Below are positions 10,903 to 20,791 of a stretch of DNA of 64,000 nucleotides, piece after piece. Under the pieces are notes generated by a model. It did not search any database, was not told where the DNA came from, and was given only the letters and a program-made list of their open reading frames with translations. Numbering within the stretch: the stretch's first letter is position 1; each line of letters opens with the position of its first letter. This DNA comes from Symsagittifera roscoffensis (lineage: Eukaryota; Xenacoelomorpha; Acoela; Convolutidae): NCBI RefSeq assembly GCF_963678635.1, contig NC_087065.1, positions 14,634,019-14,698,018 on the forward strand. The letters are read 5' to 3'. The position numbers were made by a program, and so were the translations under genes.

Positions 10903-11976
10903 CTAGTGAATTTTCCTTTTCGTGTTTTCACCTGTCACTTCCATTGCTCGGAACCATAAGTCGTTGGACATCGCTACGATCACTCGATGGTCGTCGTCTA
11001 TTCCCGGCTTCAGTTTGAGCTGTCGACTGAAATTGGACAGTTCCAACCCCAGCACCTCGTCCAACACTAACATGTGTAGCGCATGGTCCTTGAATCCTCT
11101 CATCGCGTTTGAGATATCTGACCAAACTGCAGGTAGTTCAGCCTTGAGTGGCCTCAGGTTCTCCATCTCTATCATGCGATTTGGGGCTGATATGATCACA
11201 TCATATTTTCTTTCCGAAAGCAAGGTCACAATCGCATACACGAACTTCAGTCCATCCGGGAGATGTGCATACCCCGGAGACAACGCGAATACTACTCTCG
11301 GTGTCACTTTGGTGAACGACCCCTCCTTCGTCGCATCCACCACTTCACCCATCGACTCAAGGATATCTTTTATCGCTGGCCACACAGCATTCTCTGCCGT
11401 TGTAGGATCTCTGAGTCTGCTCAGAAAACCTCTACTGTGTAGATGGTCATTAATGCCAGCAAACACGATCGTAATTGGGTTCATGTCCGTCTGCCTTTGT
11501 ACCCCTATAGCCAGAGATACCGATTGCAGTAGGTCCAGGTCAACCGCTGCCAACATTATGACGTCCGGTCAAAACAGAGACTTGGAGGTGTACACGAACT
11601 CTGAATTCGCTACTATCATAATCTTGGCCTTTCTCATTTCTGCTTTGTCATAGGCGGCGAAGATGGTCTCATCTTTCTTTATCGCTTTCAATTCGCCATA
11701 TCTTTGGACATCACCATCTTGATTCACTAGTTTTGGGTATATTCTTTCCTTCACATGACCAGGGGGTGTCGTCAGCTGCCTGAACATCTTCACGTGTTGT
11801 CCAATCGGAGCTCTCACAGTCAGAAATCTTCCTGGTCTCTCTTCACGATTCCCCTCATCATGATTCAACCTCACATCTTGCAATGGTCTCGCATTCACTG
11901 GTCCCATTGTGTTGTTAGAGGGCAGTCCCTCTAGGTCAGCAAATCTCAAGGCCGTCGTGGAGCTGAAATTTATGCC
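10903..11976 (-). pseudogene. ORF2 SGNH2-like region, truncated at 11976
   Basis: Two frames (11976-11569 and 11556-10903) cover ORF2 from GINFSSTTALRF through the SGNH2-like blocks (IMIVANSEF, AGINDHLHSRG) to ENTKRKIH. A TGA replaces a Trp/Arg-region codon between them, after SKSLF. The upstream half of ORF2 is missing, removed at the rearrangement joint 11977-12039. Confidence 0.75.
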
Positions 11977-12039
11977 AGCATCGCCGGTCCTTTCACGAAA
12001 CATCGCCGATGAGCAGCATCGCCGGTCCTTTCACGAAAC
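11977..12039. repeat. Rearrangement joint with a 25-bp direct duplication
   Basis: The same 25 bases (starting AGCATCGCCGG) occur at 11977-12001 and 12015-12039, separated by 13 bases that themselves resemble the flanks. To the right lies the ORF2 3' region of element S1, to the left the ORF2 middle of the tandem array. Copying of flanking sequence into a joint is typical of polymerase-theta-type end joining or replication slippage. Confidence 0.7.
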
Positions 12040-12474
12040 TCTCTGCTCCAAATGTCACGAACAAGGCTATTAGTTCCACTATTGACACTTCCACTACTGC
12101 TTGGAGGAATTCTTTTATCAAGTAATGCGATACTTTCGGGTAGACTTTTACCAAGAAGGACGCGGTCCATCCGGCTCCCAACCCTTCCAGCATGCTGTCT
12201 GTCCGTTCAAAGCCTTCCTGTCCCTTCACTTCCTGGGTCCAGAAGGTTTCCAGGGTAATCTGACACACTTTGTTTACAAATTCAGCAGTCATTTCTTCGG
12301 CATTCTCCGCCAGGTTCACCTCCTTTAACAATTAGGCATGGATCTTCGTGATCATCACAGGGCCTTGCTCAAAAGCATCTGCACCCAATGCCGCTACTCG
12401 AGGATTCAGATGCAGCCACAGGTTGTTTTCCGGCTTGGTTCTCAAAACCATCGCCTCCAAATGAGCTCTAGTCT
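12015..12474 (-). pseudogene. ORF2 C-terminal region of element S1 (truncated)
   Basis: This is equivalent to 1956-1500 and 54230-54690. The frame 12331-11993 runs from LKEVNLAENAEE to ESFVKGPAML and is cut by the rearrangement joint. A TAA interrupts it near 12333, upstream of LKEV. The downstream half of this ORF2 segment and all of ORF3 are missing from S1. Confidence 0.7.
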
Positions 12475-13875
12475 CTAGTGAACTTTCCTTCTCGTGTTTT
12501 CACCTGTCACTTCCATTGCTCGGAACCATAAGTCGTTCGACATCGCTGTGACCACTCGATGGTCGTCGTCTTTTCCCGGTTTAAGTTTGAGCAGTCGACT
12601 GAAATTGGACATTTCCAACCCCAGCACCTCGTCCAACACTAACATGTGTAGCGCATGGTCCTTGAATCCTCTCATCGCGTTTGAGATATCTGACCACACT
12701 GCAGGTAGTTCAGCCTTGAGTGGCCTCGGGTTCTCCATCTCTATCATGCCATTTGGGGCTGATATGATCACATCATATTTTCTTTCCGAAAGCAAGGTCA
12801 CAATCGCATACACGAACTTCAGTCCATCCGGGAGATGTGCATACCCCGGAGACAACGCGAATACTACTCTCGGTGTCACTTTGGTGAACGACCCCTCCTT
12901 CGTCGCATCCACCACTTCACCCATCGACTCAAGGATATCTTTTATCGCTTGCCACACAGCATTCTCTGCCGTTGTAGGATCTCTGAGTCTGCTCAGAAAA
13001 CCTCTACTGTGTAGATGGTCATTAATGCCAGCAAACACGATCGTAATTGGGTTCATGTCCGTCTGCCTTTGTACCCCTATAGTCAGAGATACCGATTGCA
13101 GTAGGTCCAGGTCAACCGCTGCCAACATTATGACGTCCGGCCAAAACAGAGACTTGGAGGTGTACACGAACTCTGAATTCGCTACTATCATAATCTTGGC
13201 CTTCCTCATTTCTGCTTTGTCATAGGCGGCGAAGATGGTCTCATCTTTCTTTATCGCTTTCAATTCGCCGTATCTTTGGACATCACCATCTTGATTCACT
13301 AGTTTTGGGTATATTCTTTCCTTCACATGACCAGGGGGTGTCGTCAGCTGCCTGAACATCTTCACGTGTTGTCCAATCGGAGCTCTCGTCGTCAGAAATC
13401 TTCCTGGTGTCTCTTCACGATTCCCCTCATCATGATTCAACCTCACATCTTGCAATGGTCTCGCATTCACTGGTCCCATTGTGTTGTTAGAGGGCAGTCC
13501 CTCTAGGTCAGCAAATCTCAAGGCCGTCGCGGAGCTGAAATTTATGCCAGCGGCTATCAACCAGTCTACGACGGTTATCGAGTACAGTCTGCTGACGGAT
13601 AGCGTCGCTCCATTCAGCATCCTCCTTGCATCTTCGATGAAGCTTACCCTCTGGAGATCCAGCTTCATTAGTTCGTCTTTGTATACATGCCAGGGAGACG
13701 GTATGGGTCTTGACCACATCAACGAGCCTCTGCCCGGGCGTCTCTCCTCTCGACTGGTACTTGTCGTCTCCGATCTCGTGTCCGATCTAGACGTGCTGGC
13801 TGTCTCTTCGATTGGGTTAACAGGTCCTATTCTTCTCCTAGGATGGATGGTCCTCCTCATCGGCCCTTCCCCCAA
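12475..13875 (-). CDS. ORF2 middle: linker and SGNH2-like domain (466 codons, element S1)
   Basis: This long frame begins in the Arg-rich linker (RRTIHPRRRIGP) and continues through VSFIEDARRML and GINFSS. It reaches the SGNH2-like domain (IMIVANSEF, AGINDHLHSRG, VVFALSPGYAH) and ends at ENTRRKVH. One base is missing near 13900 relative to 3376, which cuts it from SGNH1. Only two of the four SGNH blocks are visible, so catalysis is doubtful. It is probably the internal part of a single large ORF2 protein rather than a gene of its own. Confidence 0.7.
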   Translation of the reverse strand: MGEGPMRRTIHPRRRIGPVNPIEETASTSRSDTRSETTSTSREERRPGRGSLMWSRPIPSPWHVYKDELMKLDLQRVSFIEDARRMLNGATLSVSRLYSITVVDWLIAAGINFSSATALRFADLEGLPSNNTMGPVNARPLQDVRLNHDEGNREETPGRFLTTRAPIGQHVKMFRQLTTPPGHVKERIYPKLVNQDGDVQRYGELKAIKKDETIFAAYDKAEMRKAKIMIVANSEFVYTSKSLFWPDVIMLAAVDLDLLQSVSLTIGVQRQTDMNPITIVFAGINDHLHSRGFLSRLRDPTTAENAVWQAIKDILESMGEVVDATKEGSFTKVTPRVVFALSPGYAHLPDGLKFVYAIVTLLSERKYDVIISAPNGMIEMENPRPLKAELPAVWSDISNAMRGFKDHALHMLVLDEVLGLEMSNFSRLLKLKPGKDDDHRVVTAMSNDLWFRAMEVTGENTRRKVH

Positions 13876-14027
13876 TCGATCCTGTACGTCTGTCCTTTGA
13901 CTGGTTCGCTGGAGCTCTGTTGTCTGTAGTTCGTGACGGCTGGGACCGTCCCCAAGCGTGTCTTCAGGCTAGGAGGCACAAAGGTAGTAATCACCGCGTC
14001 ACTCGCTGTTGCTTCTTCCTTCAGCAC

Positions 14028-15287
14028 TCATGTGTCAAAGAGTTCCGCCTCTAATTCGTCCAACCGCTCTTGGAAGACTCGATTCAACCAAGCCTGTCGT
14101 TCGATACTATCGAAGTGGATGCCGTCCGTGGTCAGTCTGGCCTGATCCATAGCTCTCAACTCATGTTCGATGTCCATGAGGATCATTCTTCCGGCATTCC
14201 GACTAGCGAGATTCCTCAAGATGGTATTCCACCTGACGAGTCCTTCGTTGTGCCTTCTCCCTGCTGCTGTCAAGCTCCTCGTGTTCATTGGCACAGTGCA
14301 AACGGTCAGTACCGCGCAATTGAGTTTCTGCCAGAGGGTAGTAAACAAACAGACCATCATTGATTCCCATAGTGCTTCCTGCTCATCTGAACCTCTGGAG
14401 ATGTCATTCGATCCAACCAGGATCATCACATTGGGGATCCTCCCTGGATTCATCAGTTCCACCATTCGATATAACTGGGCTATCGTCGCGCCTCCAAAGG
14501 CCATTACCGTGGTGACCCACGAGGTCCTCAAATTCGATAGTACTCTGACCAAGCTGTCTCCCAGTATCAGATGTGATGTCCCCAGTGGTGGTTGCTGCAG
14601 GTTTACTGCCGGGTTCCAAGTCGATCGATTGAAGCAAGCTCTCGGATCTGTCTCCGGAACTCCCGTGAAATTGTATTTCAATTGATTGTTCTTTTGTATA
14701 TCTATAACACGTGACACTTTCTTCGCTGGCATCTTCTGTATTCTTCTCTCTGGGGCCTTCGAGTTCCCCATGAGTGGCGTCACGTCTTTTATCCCCTGTC
14801 TGATCACGGTCTGGGAGAGTCGTACTCTGCCCGTGTCGTCGATCGTTCCATAGGGTGCAGTCACCCCGGAACCTGGCGCATTCTTGTTGGCGACCAGTCG
14901 TCCAGCTGTCTCTATTAGCTTCCTCACCGTTTGTTCCACGACGGGGTCACCCAAGGTGTCACTAGGGTCCGGGATCGTTACTCGATCTGTCGCTGTCGGG
15001 AGCCGTGTTTCCGTTGTTTGACTCATTTCTCGAGGCGTCAAGAGCTCCATCGGGGTCTGCCCACGAGGAATATTCCTCGCAGGTATCACTATTTCCACGG
15101 CCGTTGTCAACGCCATCTGTTCCGATCGCTCTTTGTAGTCCTGCCTCAAGCGCTCAATTTCTTGACCCTGCTTTTTGTTGCAGTCTTCGAACAATCTTCT
15201 CCACATGTCCCGATCGTCCTCCATCTTGAGCATGCTTTTGGTCATCTCGTCCAGCTCCTTTTTCGTCCTTTCCAGTTCATCCTTCAC
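14028..15287 (-). CDS. ORF2: coiled coil plus complete SGNH/GDSL hydrolase domain (419 codons)
   Basis: This is the best-preserved SGNH1 copy. Residues 1-60 form a coiled coil, and 61-230 a Thr/Pro-rich linker. The SGNH blocks are in order: LILGDSLVR (S245), FGGATIA (G265/266), VGSNDISRG (N294) and TDGIHFD (D388, H391). The whole catalytic set is therefore present in one frame. Family knowledge: SGNH domains hydrolyse esters or lipids, and coiled coil plus SGNH is the layout of CR1/L2 ORF1 proteins. No signal peptide is seen. The start is a GTG created by the upstream frameshift, and a stop after ELFDT (CTG context changed near 14029) cuts it from the rest of ORF2. Confidence 0.75.
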   Translation of the reverse strand: MKDELERTKKELDEMTKSMLKMEDDRDMWRRLFEDCNKKQGQEIERLRQDYKERSEQMALTTAVEIVIPARNIPRGQTPMELLTPREMSQTTETRLPTATDRVTIPDPSDTLGDPVVEQTVRKLIETAGRLVANKNAPGSGVTAPYGTIDDTGRVRLSQTVIRQGIKDVTPLMGNSKAPERRIQKMPAKKVSRVIDIQKNNQLKYNFTGVPETDPRACFNRSTWNPAVNLQQPPLGTSHLILGDSLVRVLSNLRTSWVTTVMAFGGATIAQLYRMVELMNPGRIPNVMILVGSNDISRGSDEQEALWESMMVCLFTTLWQKLNCAVLTVCTVPMNTRSLTAAGRRHNEGLVRWNTILRNLASRNAGRMILMDIEHELRAMDQARLTTDGIHFDSIERQAWLNRVFQERLDELEAELFDT

Positions 15288-15784
15288 CCATCCAGATCTT
15301 GCATGGTTTGGTTCGTCTGAACCTTCTGTCCTACTTTCGCCCTCCTTGGTGGCACAGCTGCTCTCAGTGGTGAACCAGACGAGGCAGCCTCGCTGTTCAT
15401 CTCCTGATGCATTCTCGTCAGCCCGGGTTTGGGCTTGGAGGGCATAGGCATTTCACCTGGTTGGTAAGTCCTAGAACTTCCCAATCCAGGCTCATTCGCC
15501 AAGTCACTCCCTGAGAGAGCCCCGTTTCTCCACCTCATCACTCTCATTTTCGGGCGGTCTAGTACTCCCCTCTCTCCATATGCTGCCATCAACAGGACTT
15601 CCGTGGGGCGGTCCCCACGGTTGTCATGCCCCAAGATGTTGATCAGGGCGGTCAGCAACATGACTACCTCTGGGTCCTCCAGAGCGAAGTCTCGATCGAT
15701 CAGCCGACGATAGATCGCATCTATCATCGGTCCTACATATGCCTCTGCCAGGTCCATCAATTCATCCAGGTTGAAATTGTCCAT
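15284..15784 (-). CDS. ORF2 N-terminal domain (element S1, 166 codons)
   Basis: This starts at the conserved MDNFNLDELMDLAEAY. The helical domain to about residue 55 and the Pro/Lys linker match the other copies. Directly upstream (15785-15870) the integrase tail (KKAAGAKAYSVG) runs into the ORF2 start, so the macro ORF and the intergenic block are deleted in this copy. It ends at QDLDG by the frameshift shared with 4766. Confidence 0.65.
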   Translation of the reverse strand: MDNFNLDELMDLAEAYVGPMIDAIYRRLIDRDFALEDPEVVMLLTALINILGHDNRGDRPTEVLLMAAYGERGVLDRPKMRVMRWRNGALSGSDLANEPGLGSSRTYQPGEMPMPSKPKPGLTRMHQEMNSEAASSGSPLRAAVPPRRAKVGQKVQTNQTMQDLDG

Positions 15785-15870
15785 ACTTAATTTCCCACCG
15801 AGTAAGCTTTTGCACCAGCTGCTTTCTTATCAAATTTTTTTCCCTGCCTTGCCTGCGCTTGTTGAGTATT

Positions 15871-16860
15871 TCACCTACACAAATCGTTCAACTCCTGTTG
15901 GCGTCTGATCACATCCCTCACGTAGACCTGTGGAGACGTTTTCTTTCCCTCATACTCTGGGTAGAAGAAGGTTAAGGGTAAAGACTTCTCGTTTCCAGTT
16001 AGCATCATGTGTGGACTGACTCCGGTGGTGGAGTGTTGCGTGCTGTTATATGCTGCGATCACCTGTGGAAGGTATCTGTCCCAATCGGTCATGTACCTGG
16101 AACGATATACTCTCAGCATCGACACTAACGTCCTATTCTGTCTTTCCACTAAGCCATTCGTCTGAGGATGGTATGTCGTGGAGTGAGCCTGAGCGACCTG
16201 TGAGCGTCTCATAAGCTCTTTCGTGAGCTCTCCTACGAAAGCTGTTCCGTTATCCGATTGAAACGTCATCGGACAATCATGTCTTGCTATCCACGTATTG
16301 ATCAGGTGGTCGAATGTCTCTTCCGCCGAGGCAGTTATGCAGGGCACGGCCTCTGAATACTTCGTAAAATGATCTATCATGACCAACTCCTGATTATAAC
16401 CACTGTCTGTCATGCATATCTTCTGGTGATCTATCTGCACCACCTCATTAAATTCAGACGAATCGATCGATTGTAATGGAAATCGCAACTTCCTTGGATT
16501 CTTGACCTGTTGGCATGACAGACATGCTGTTACCCACTTCTCGCATGCCTTTTTCATTCCAGGCCACTCAAAGGGCTTCAGGATCCTCTGATATACTTTA
16601 TCGATCCCCTGATGGCCCATCTGATCATGCGACCTGAATAATAGTTCTGTCTGATAGAGTTGCGGTAACACTATCGCGTTATACTTGTATAGGACTCTGT
16701 CTTCTTCTCTTCTTTTACAAGCCACAATCCCGTCCTTTTTCAAATATAACCTCCCTTCCTTCTGCATGAAGTACAGTCTCAGGATGCGATAACTATTTTC
16801 CTCGAGGTCCCCTTTATCCGGAGAACCATTCTCGATCCACCTTTTCAGGTTGCTTGTCAT
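15871..16860 (-). CDS. pol: integrase, catalytic core complete (element S1, 329 codons)
   Basis: This is the most complete integrase in the window. The HHCC zinc-binding domain has H78, H83, C113 and C116 (SHDQMGHQG, CLSCQQ). The catalytic core has D144 (VVQIDH), D203 (FQSDNG) and E239 (GLVERQNR), with 35 residues between the last two, as in Ty3/gypsy integrases. The C-terminal region continues to QQELNDLCR, after which a TAG opens the damaged tail. The true start is not here: integrase is the end of the pol polyprotein, and one frameshift separates it from the linker upstream. Confidence 0.88.
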   Translation of the reverse strand: MTSNLKRWIENGSPDKGDLEENSYRILRLYFMQKEGRLYLKKDGIVACKRREEDRVLYKYNAIVLPQLYQTELLFRSHDQMGHQGIDKVYQRILKPFEWPGMKKACEKWVTACLSCQQVKNPRKLRFPLQSIDSSEFNEVVQIDHQKICMTDSGYNQELVMIDHFTKYSEAVPCITASAEETFDHLINTWIARHDCPMTFQSDNGTAFVGELTKELMRRSQVAQAHSTTYHPQTNGLVERQNRTLVSMLRVYRSRYMTDWDRYLPQVIAAYNSTQHSTTGVSPHMMLTGNEKSLPLTFFYPEYEGKKTSPQVYVRDVIRRQQELNDLCR

Positions 16861-16880
16861 GCGATCATTTCTCTGCGCCC

Positions 16881-18197
16881 TTAGAAGATCCGAGAGCCTG
16901 TATCTCGCTTTAAGTACGTCTTCATGACCCTCATCTGGCTATTCAGCTCGTTGGGCTGGTGTGTGTCTTCTTCCATCTTAACGCACCAAATCTTCGCCAA
17001 CGGCTGTGTTTCTTGTTTAAACGGCTGAAGATCAGTCCTGACTACCTCTTTCTGCGGCAACAGACTCATCGAACGTTTCAATATCGCTATTGTCTCCAAA
17101 TCATCCGCTGCGTTGTCAAAGACTCTTTCGCTTGGTATAAGGTAGCGATCGCTGTCAGGATCCTGGTACACCTCTCTGTCCAGATCCCTTGCCCGAGCTT
17201 CCACTAGTAGTGTGTGGATCGCTAGTTCGGACAGTTCTGATCCCGAGCTCGAGTTCCTGTCTGAATAGGTGTCCATTTCTGAGTTTCGGGAATTGTCATC
17301 TGTTGAAGAGGTTGTGATGGAGTCTGCACGCTCCTCCAGATCATGTCTGTGCCTTCTTTGCATCCATCTGAACTCCCCGGACAAAACCTTGTTCCCCAGG
17401 TCCTGTTTTTCATCAGGAACTTTTTTGTCTATCTCAGACTCCCCGGACAAACTTTCTTGTCCCGGGTGTTGATCTTGTGCTCGCTGGTTCTTCTCATCAT
17501 TCGTCTCCCCGGACAAATAGTCTTGCAGCTGATTTTGTTCTACCTTTTCACCTTCCTTATCCTGGTCCACAAAGGTGACGGTTTTCCTTCGCGTACTGCT
17601 CCCCTGCTCTTTCTGTCCGTAAGAAGTACTGGTTAAAATCTCGTGGGGTATTGAGGATACTAGTTGCTGAACTATTGTCCTACCATCCCTCTCGATCTCT
17701 TCGTGCTGTCGTCTGGACGGCATGATCTTCACCTTCTCACTGACTGCTGCTGTCCACTCGGGGTCATCTCTGGTCACTTCTCTTTCTAACAATCCACCCA
17801 GCATCCGCATCACTTGCGGTGTGACCTGCACCGTTTTATTCAATAATGAGAGGCTGTTTATGTTCATGCGAGAGAGTTCTTGCTGGACCAGATTCGAGCG
17901 CAGCAACAGATCTAAGGGGACCGGGTCCTCCTTGGATAGGATCTTTATCTCGGCTGCTTTCTCTACAGGTAACTCAGGATGCCCTGGAATTGGATGTCCA
18001 GATTTATCCAACCATCTCGTTTTCTTGCTGAGGCTATCAGTATTCTGGTGTTTCTCACGCATGCTGTGTTCGATTATCATATGGTAGCCATCCAATCTTA
18101 GTATCCATCTACCAATATAACTCTGATCCATCGAGTAGGTCTTCAACCAGGATAACGCTCTGTTGTCCACCCGTAACTTGAAGGGAGCGCTCCCCAA
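16881..18197 (-). CDS. pol: end of RNase H and acidic linker (element S1, 438 codons)
   Basis: Residues 1-60 are the end of RNase H (FKLRVDNRALSWLKTYS, with the catalytic Asp of VDN) and its exit helix. About 30 codons seen in the plus copy (EFYERLDQK..) are deleted before RWLDKSGHP. The remainder is the long acidic linker with three LSGE motifs and the Ser-rich patch. In the plus copy linker and integrase start share a frame; here a frameshift ends it at SRIF. Confidence 0.75.
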   Translation of the reverse strand: MGSAPFKLRVDNRALSWLKTYSMDQSYIGRWILRLDGYHMIIEHSMREKHQNTDSLSKKTRWLDKSGHPIPGHPELPVEKAAEIKILSKEDPVPLDLLLRSNLVQQELSRMNINSLSLLNKTVQVTPQVMRMLGGLLEREVTRDDPEWTAAVSEKVKIMPSRRQHEEIERDGRTIVQQLVSSIPHEILTSTSYGQKEQGSSTRRKTVTFVDQDKEGEKVEQNQLQDYLSGETNDEKNQRAQDQHPGQESLSGESEIDKKVPDEKQDLGNKVLSGEFRWMQRRHRHDLEERADSITTSSTDDNSRNSEMDTYSDRNSSSGSELSELAIHTLLVEARARDLDREVYQDPDSDRYLIPSERVFDNAADDLETIAILKRSMSLLPQKEVVRTDLQPFKQETQPLAKIWCVKMEEDTHQPNELNSQMRVMKTYLKRDTGSRIF

Positions 18198-18206
18198 GTA
18201 TGTAAG

Positions 18207-18677
18207 TTACTTTTCCACGAAAGTGACTACTGCAAACATTTCTGCTTTTGGTGCGCCATATTTCATCTCTTTGTCACTCAAGACCTTGCTGCCATATGCA
18301 ATGGGACGGAGAACCGTTCTTCCATTCCATTCTTGCTCTTGATGCAGTATTCCTGAGATGGCTACAACCGATTCGTCTGTGTCAAGAACATACATGCCCT
18401 TTTCTGTAGGCATACCTAGCACTGGCGCTTCGCACAGTTCCCGCTTTATGTTTTCGAAGGCAACTTGTGCTTCATCGTTCCATTCGAACTTTTTCCCTTT
18501 GTTGCGCATTAGCTTGTGCATCGGATACACCTTGTCCGCATATCCTTTTATGAACTCCCGGTAGTAATTGGCAAACCCTGGGAAGCTCAGGAATTGTGTG
18601 TCCGTTCTGGGAGCTTTCCATGTCAACACTGCTTCCACTGCTTCCGGGTCCGGCCTCACGCCATGCCTGTCCACCAT
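18207..18677 (-). pseudogene. pol: RT thumb and RNase H N-terminal part (element S1)
   Basis: This covers GVRPDPEAVEAVLTWKAP (the RT thumb/connection typical of gypsy) and the RNase H start. The latter has the catalytic Asp in YVLDTDESV and the Glu in PKAEMFAVV. A stop after FVEK (TAC to TAA-type change) splits RNase H from 16881-18197. An N-terminal break after LIKYL separates it from the RT palm. Confidence 0.8.
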
Positions 18678-18680
18678 TCT

Positions 18681-19226
18681 TCACAGGTACTTAATCAAAT
18701 CCCTAAGGATTTCACATTTCGATGGTTTGCACTTCAATCCTGCTCTTTTCATGCATCCAAAGACCTCATCGAGCCTATCAATGTGGTCTTCCAGGTTTGG
18801 TGTCGCTATGACTACGTCATCCACGTAGCACATCACGAGATTCCCGTACTTCTTGGTCACTCTCGTCAAAGCCTGAGCCATCAGTCTTTGAAAAGTGGCC
18901 GTTGCATTGCACAAGCCGAAGGGCATCCTCTTCCACTGGTACAATCCCAATTCACACGCGAATCCGGTTTTCTCTCTATCCTTCTTCCGCAGAGGGACTT
19001 GCCAGAAGGCAGAACCCAAGTCCAATGTGGTGAAGAACTTGGCATCACCAAGCTTAGAGAGGCTCTCGTCTATTCGCGGTATCGGGTACGCATCTTTTAT
19101 TGTTACCGCGTTCAAGTAACGAAAGTCGCAACAAAATCTAAGCTGCCCCCCTTTCTTTTTCGCCATTACTACCCCGCAAGCCCATGGCGATCTCGAGGGT
19201 TCTATCATGTCGTATTCAAGCCACAT
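18681..19226 (-). CDS. pol: reverse transcriptase palm and fingers (element S1, 181 codons)
   Basis: The frame encodes RT motifs in order: SPWACGVVMAKKK, RFCCDFRYLNAVTIKD, the first catalytic Asp in TTLDLGSAFWQ (D69), QWKRMPFGLCNA, and the YVDD box (D136, D137). All three catalytic aspartates are present. It copies the element RNA into DNA inside the particle. It overlaps the upstream frame at 19216-19226 and is cut off downstream by a frameshift near 18681; in life it is part of gag-pol. Confidence 0.88.
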   Translation of the reverse strand: MWLEYDMIEPSRSPWACGVVMAKKKGGQLRFCCDFRYLNAVTIKDAYPIPRIDESLSKLGDAKFFTTLDLGSAFWQVPLRKKDREKTGFACELGLYQWKRMPFGLCNATATFQRLMAQALTRVTKKYGNLVMCYVDDVVIATPNLEDHIDRLDEVFGCMKRAGLKCKPSKCEILRDLIKYL

Positions 19227-20235
19227 TTCTATTTTGCGCTCGGCACGCTTCAGATTTGTGTGGCGTCATTCGTCTTGCGCCTTCCCTATGGGGAACGGCG
19301 CCCTCTTCAAGTTCGATTTCGTGTTCGACTAAATTACAGCAACCGATATCCGCCTTATGTTTTGAAAATACATCTGCGTTCCGATTTAGGAGGTCCCGCA
19401 ATTTTTCGAAATCTCCCTCACCTATTTTCTCTTTTAAATGTTCTATCTCTGGCAAAACCGGTTTGTCAGATTCTAGTTCATATGACGAGGGGCGCTCCGG
19501 AAAATTCGAGCAGCTTGATAAGCCGTCGTCCGTTTCGGATTTCATAGAAAACAATTTATGAATAGTTTTTAATTCATTAATCCTCTTTAAAATTTTATCT
19601 TTACTGGCATGATAAGGACAGTCTTTCACACTATGTTTCTTCAAGTTTTGTGTCTCCTCATAGTCGGTTCTCATCGGCAAAGCGTAACCAAGCTTCTTTC
19701 CACGCTGGATTGAAACCGTGGTGTCCAGTGTGTTCACTAACACACTGACACACAGTCCGTTTCGCGTTACCGAGAAGCTCCGGCCTAAAATCACCGAACT
19801 GGAACTATTTGGATTCGGTACTAAGCAAACCTGTTTACTATCACTTAACGAATTCAAATTTCTCATTCTAAAAATTGCCACCACAGCTTGTCCTGGCTGT
19901 AGTTTTACTTTTCTATTTAAAAAAATTGGTACCTTGTTTTCGTCTGTTATTATCCTATTAATTGATTTCTTAACATACTTTCGGTCCGGGTTTCTAATCC
20001 GTATCAGACCGTTGTTCAAGTCTATCATCACGTCAAAATTCCTGACAAAATCTCTGCCCAAGATGAATTGGTCGGCGTCGTCCAAATTCTCTACCACCAG
20101 GAAGCTCATCCGAAGATCCCTTCCTCCCATGTGGAGGACCGTTATTGGTGTTCTTCCGGCTACGTAAATGGCTCCTCGATTGGCGGCGGCCAGTCGGAGA
20201 TTCGTTGGAATTAGATCTTCCCTCGTGAAGCCCAT
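19216..20235 (-). pseudogene. pol: protease C-terminal part and pre-RT region (element S1)
   Basis: This begins in the protease after the active site (MGFTREDLIP...FILGRDFVRNF). It goes through the Lys/Ser-rich segment to NADVFSKHKADIG and VEHEIELEEG. A frameshift near 19300 interrupts the passage into RT. It overlaps the upstream protease frame (20033-20791) because of a T-run length change at about 20246. The segment 19917 onward is also the left end of the 10.3-kb duplicated unit. Confidence 0.75.
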
Positions 20236-20791
20236 TCCTTCCCAGGTTTTTTTTTATCGGCATCACACTTACTACCGCTCCTGTGTCCAGAAGCCCTGTG
20301 ACTCCGATTTTTATTCCGTTGGTGTCGAGCAGATGTGCGGTCACATCTGCTTCATACCCAATGTGTACTGCATTTTGTTCCATCTTGGCGTCATGGCCTA
20401 TCCTGCGGACTTTGAGTTCCTCCTCACCCAAATAGATCTGCCCCATTTGGTCATCATCTGTTGTTACATAAGTCCTAGTGTAGATACTGATTCCATCCAC
20501 GTTCAGCATCACCTGATACGGCCCATAGACCTCTAGGTAGCGTCCATGAAGTTTCTTCATGCGAGGGCCACCCGTTGTTAGTAGTGCTCGAACAGCTCTC
20601 GACTCGGTGCGTGGCTCCACCTGCCTCAGATAATCTGCATATGTGTCCAAATGCATCAAAGTGAACTCGGATGGTTCACTTAGATTTCTGATTACCCGAT
20701 GTCCAGCCACTGAGATTATCGATTGTATCTTGCTTCCTTGTGGCACCATGCCGAACCTCTGACCGGAGATCACATTAAGTTTCATGCTCAA
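20033..20791 (-). pseudogene. pol/gag: retropepsin with intact DTG (element S1)
   Basis: This 252-codon frame contains the gag-pro boundary region and the protease active site GLLDTGAVVSV. It is out of frame after MPIKK, in a run of 9 T. The other copies show that the protein should continue with TWERMGF, so the run is a slip mutation. Upstream, a deletion near 20790 removes codons equivalent to APSS and breaks it from gag. Confidence 0.75.

Noticed and set aside
20240-20256. T-run in protease as a programmed frameshift site.
   Set aside because: Run length differs between the two duplicate units, and array and P copies read through in a single frame. It is a slip mutation.
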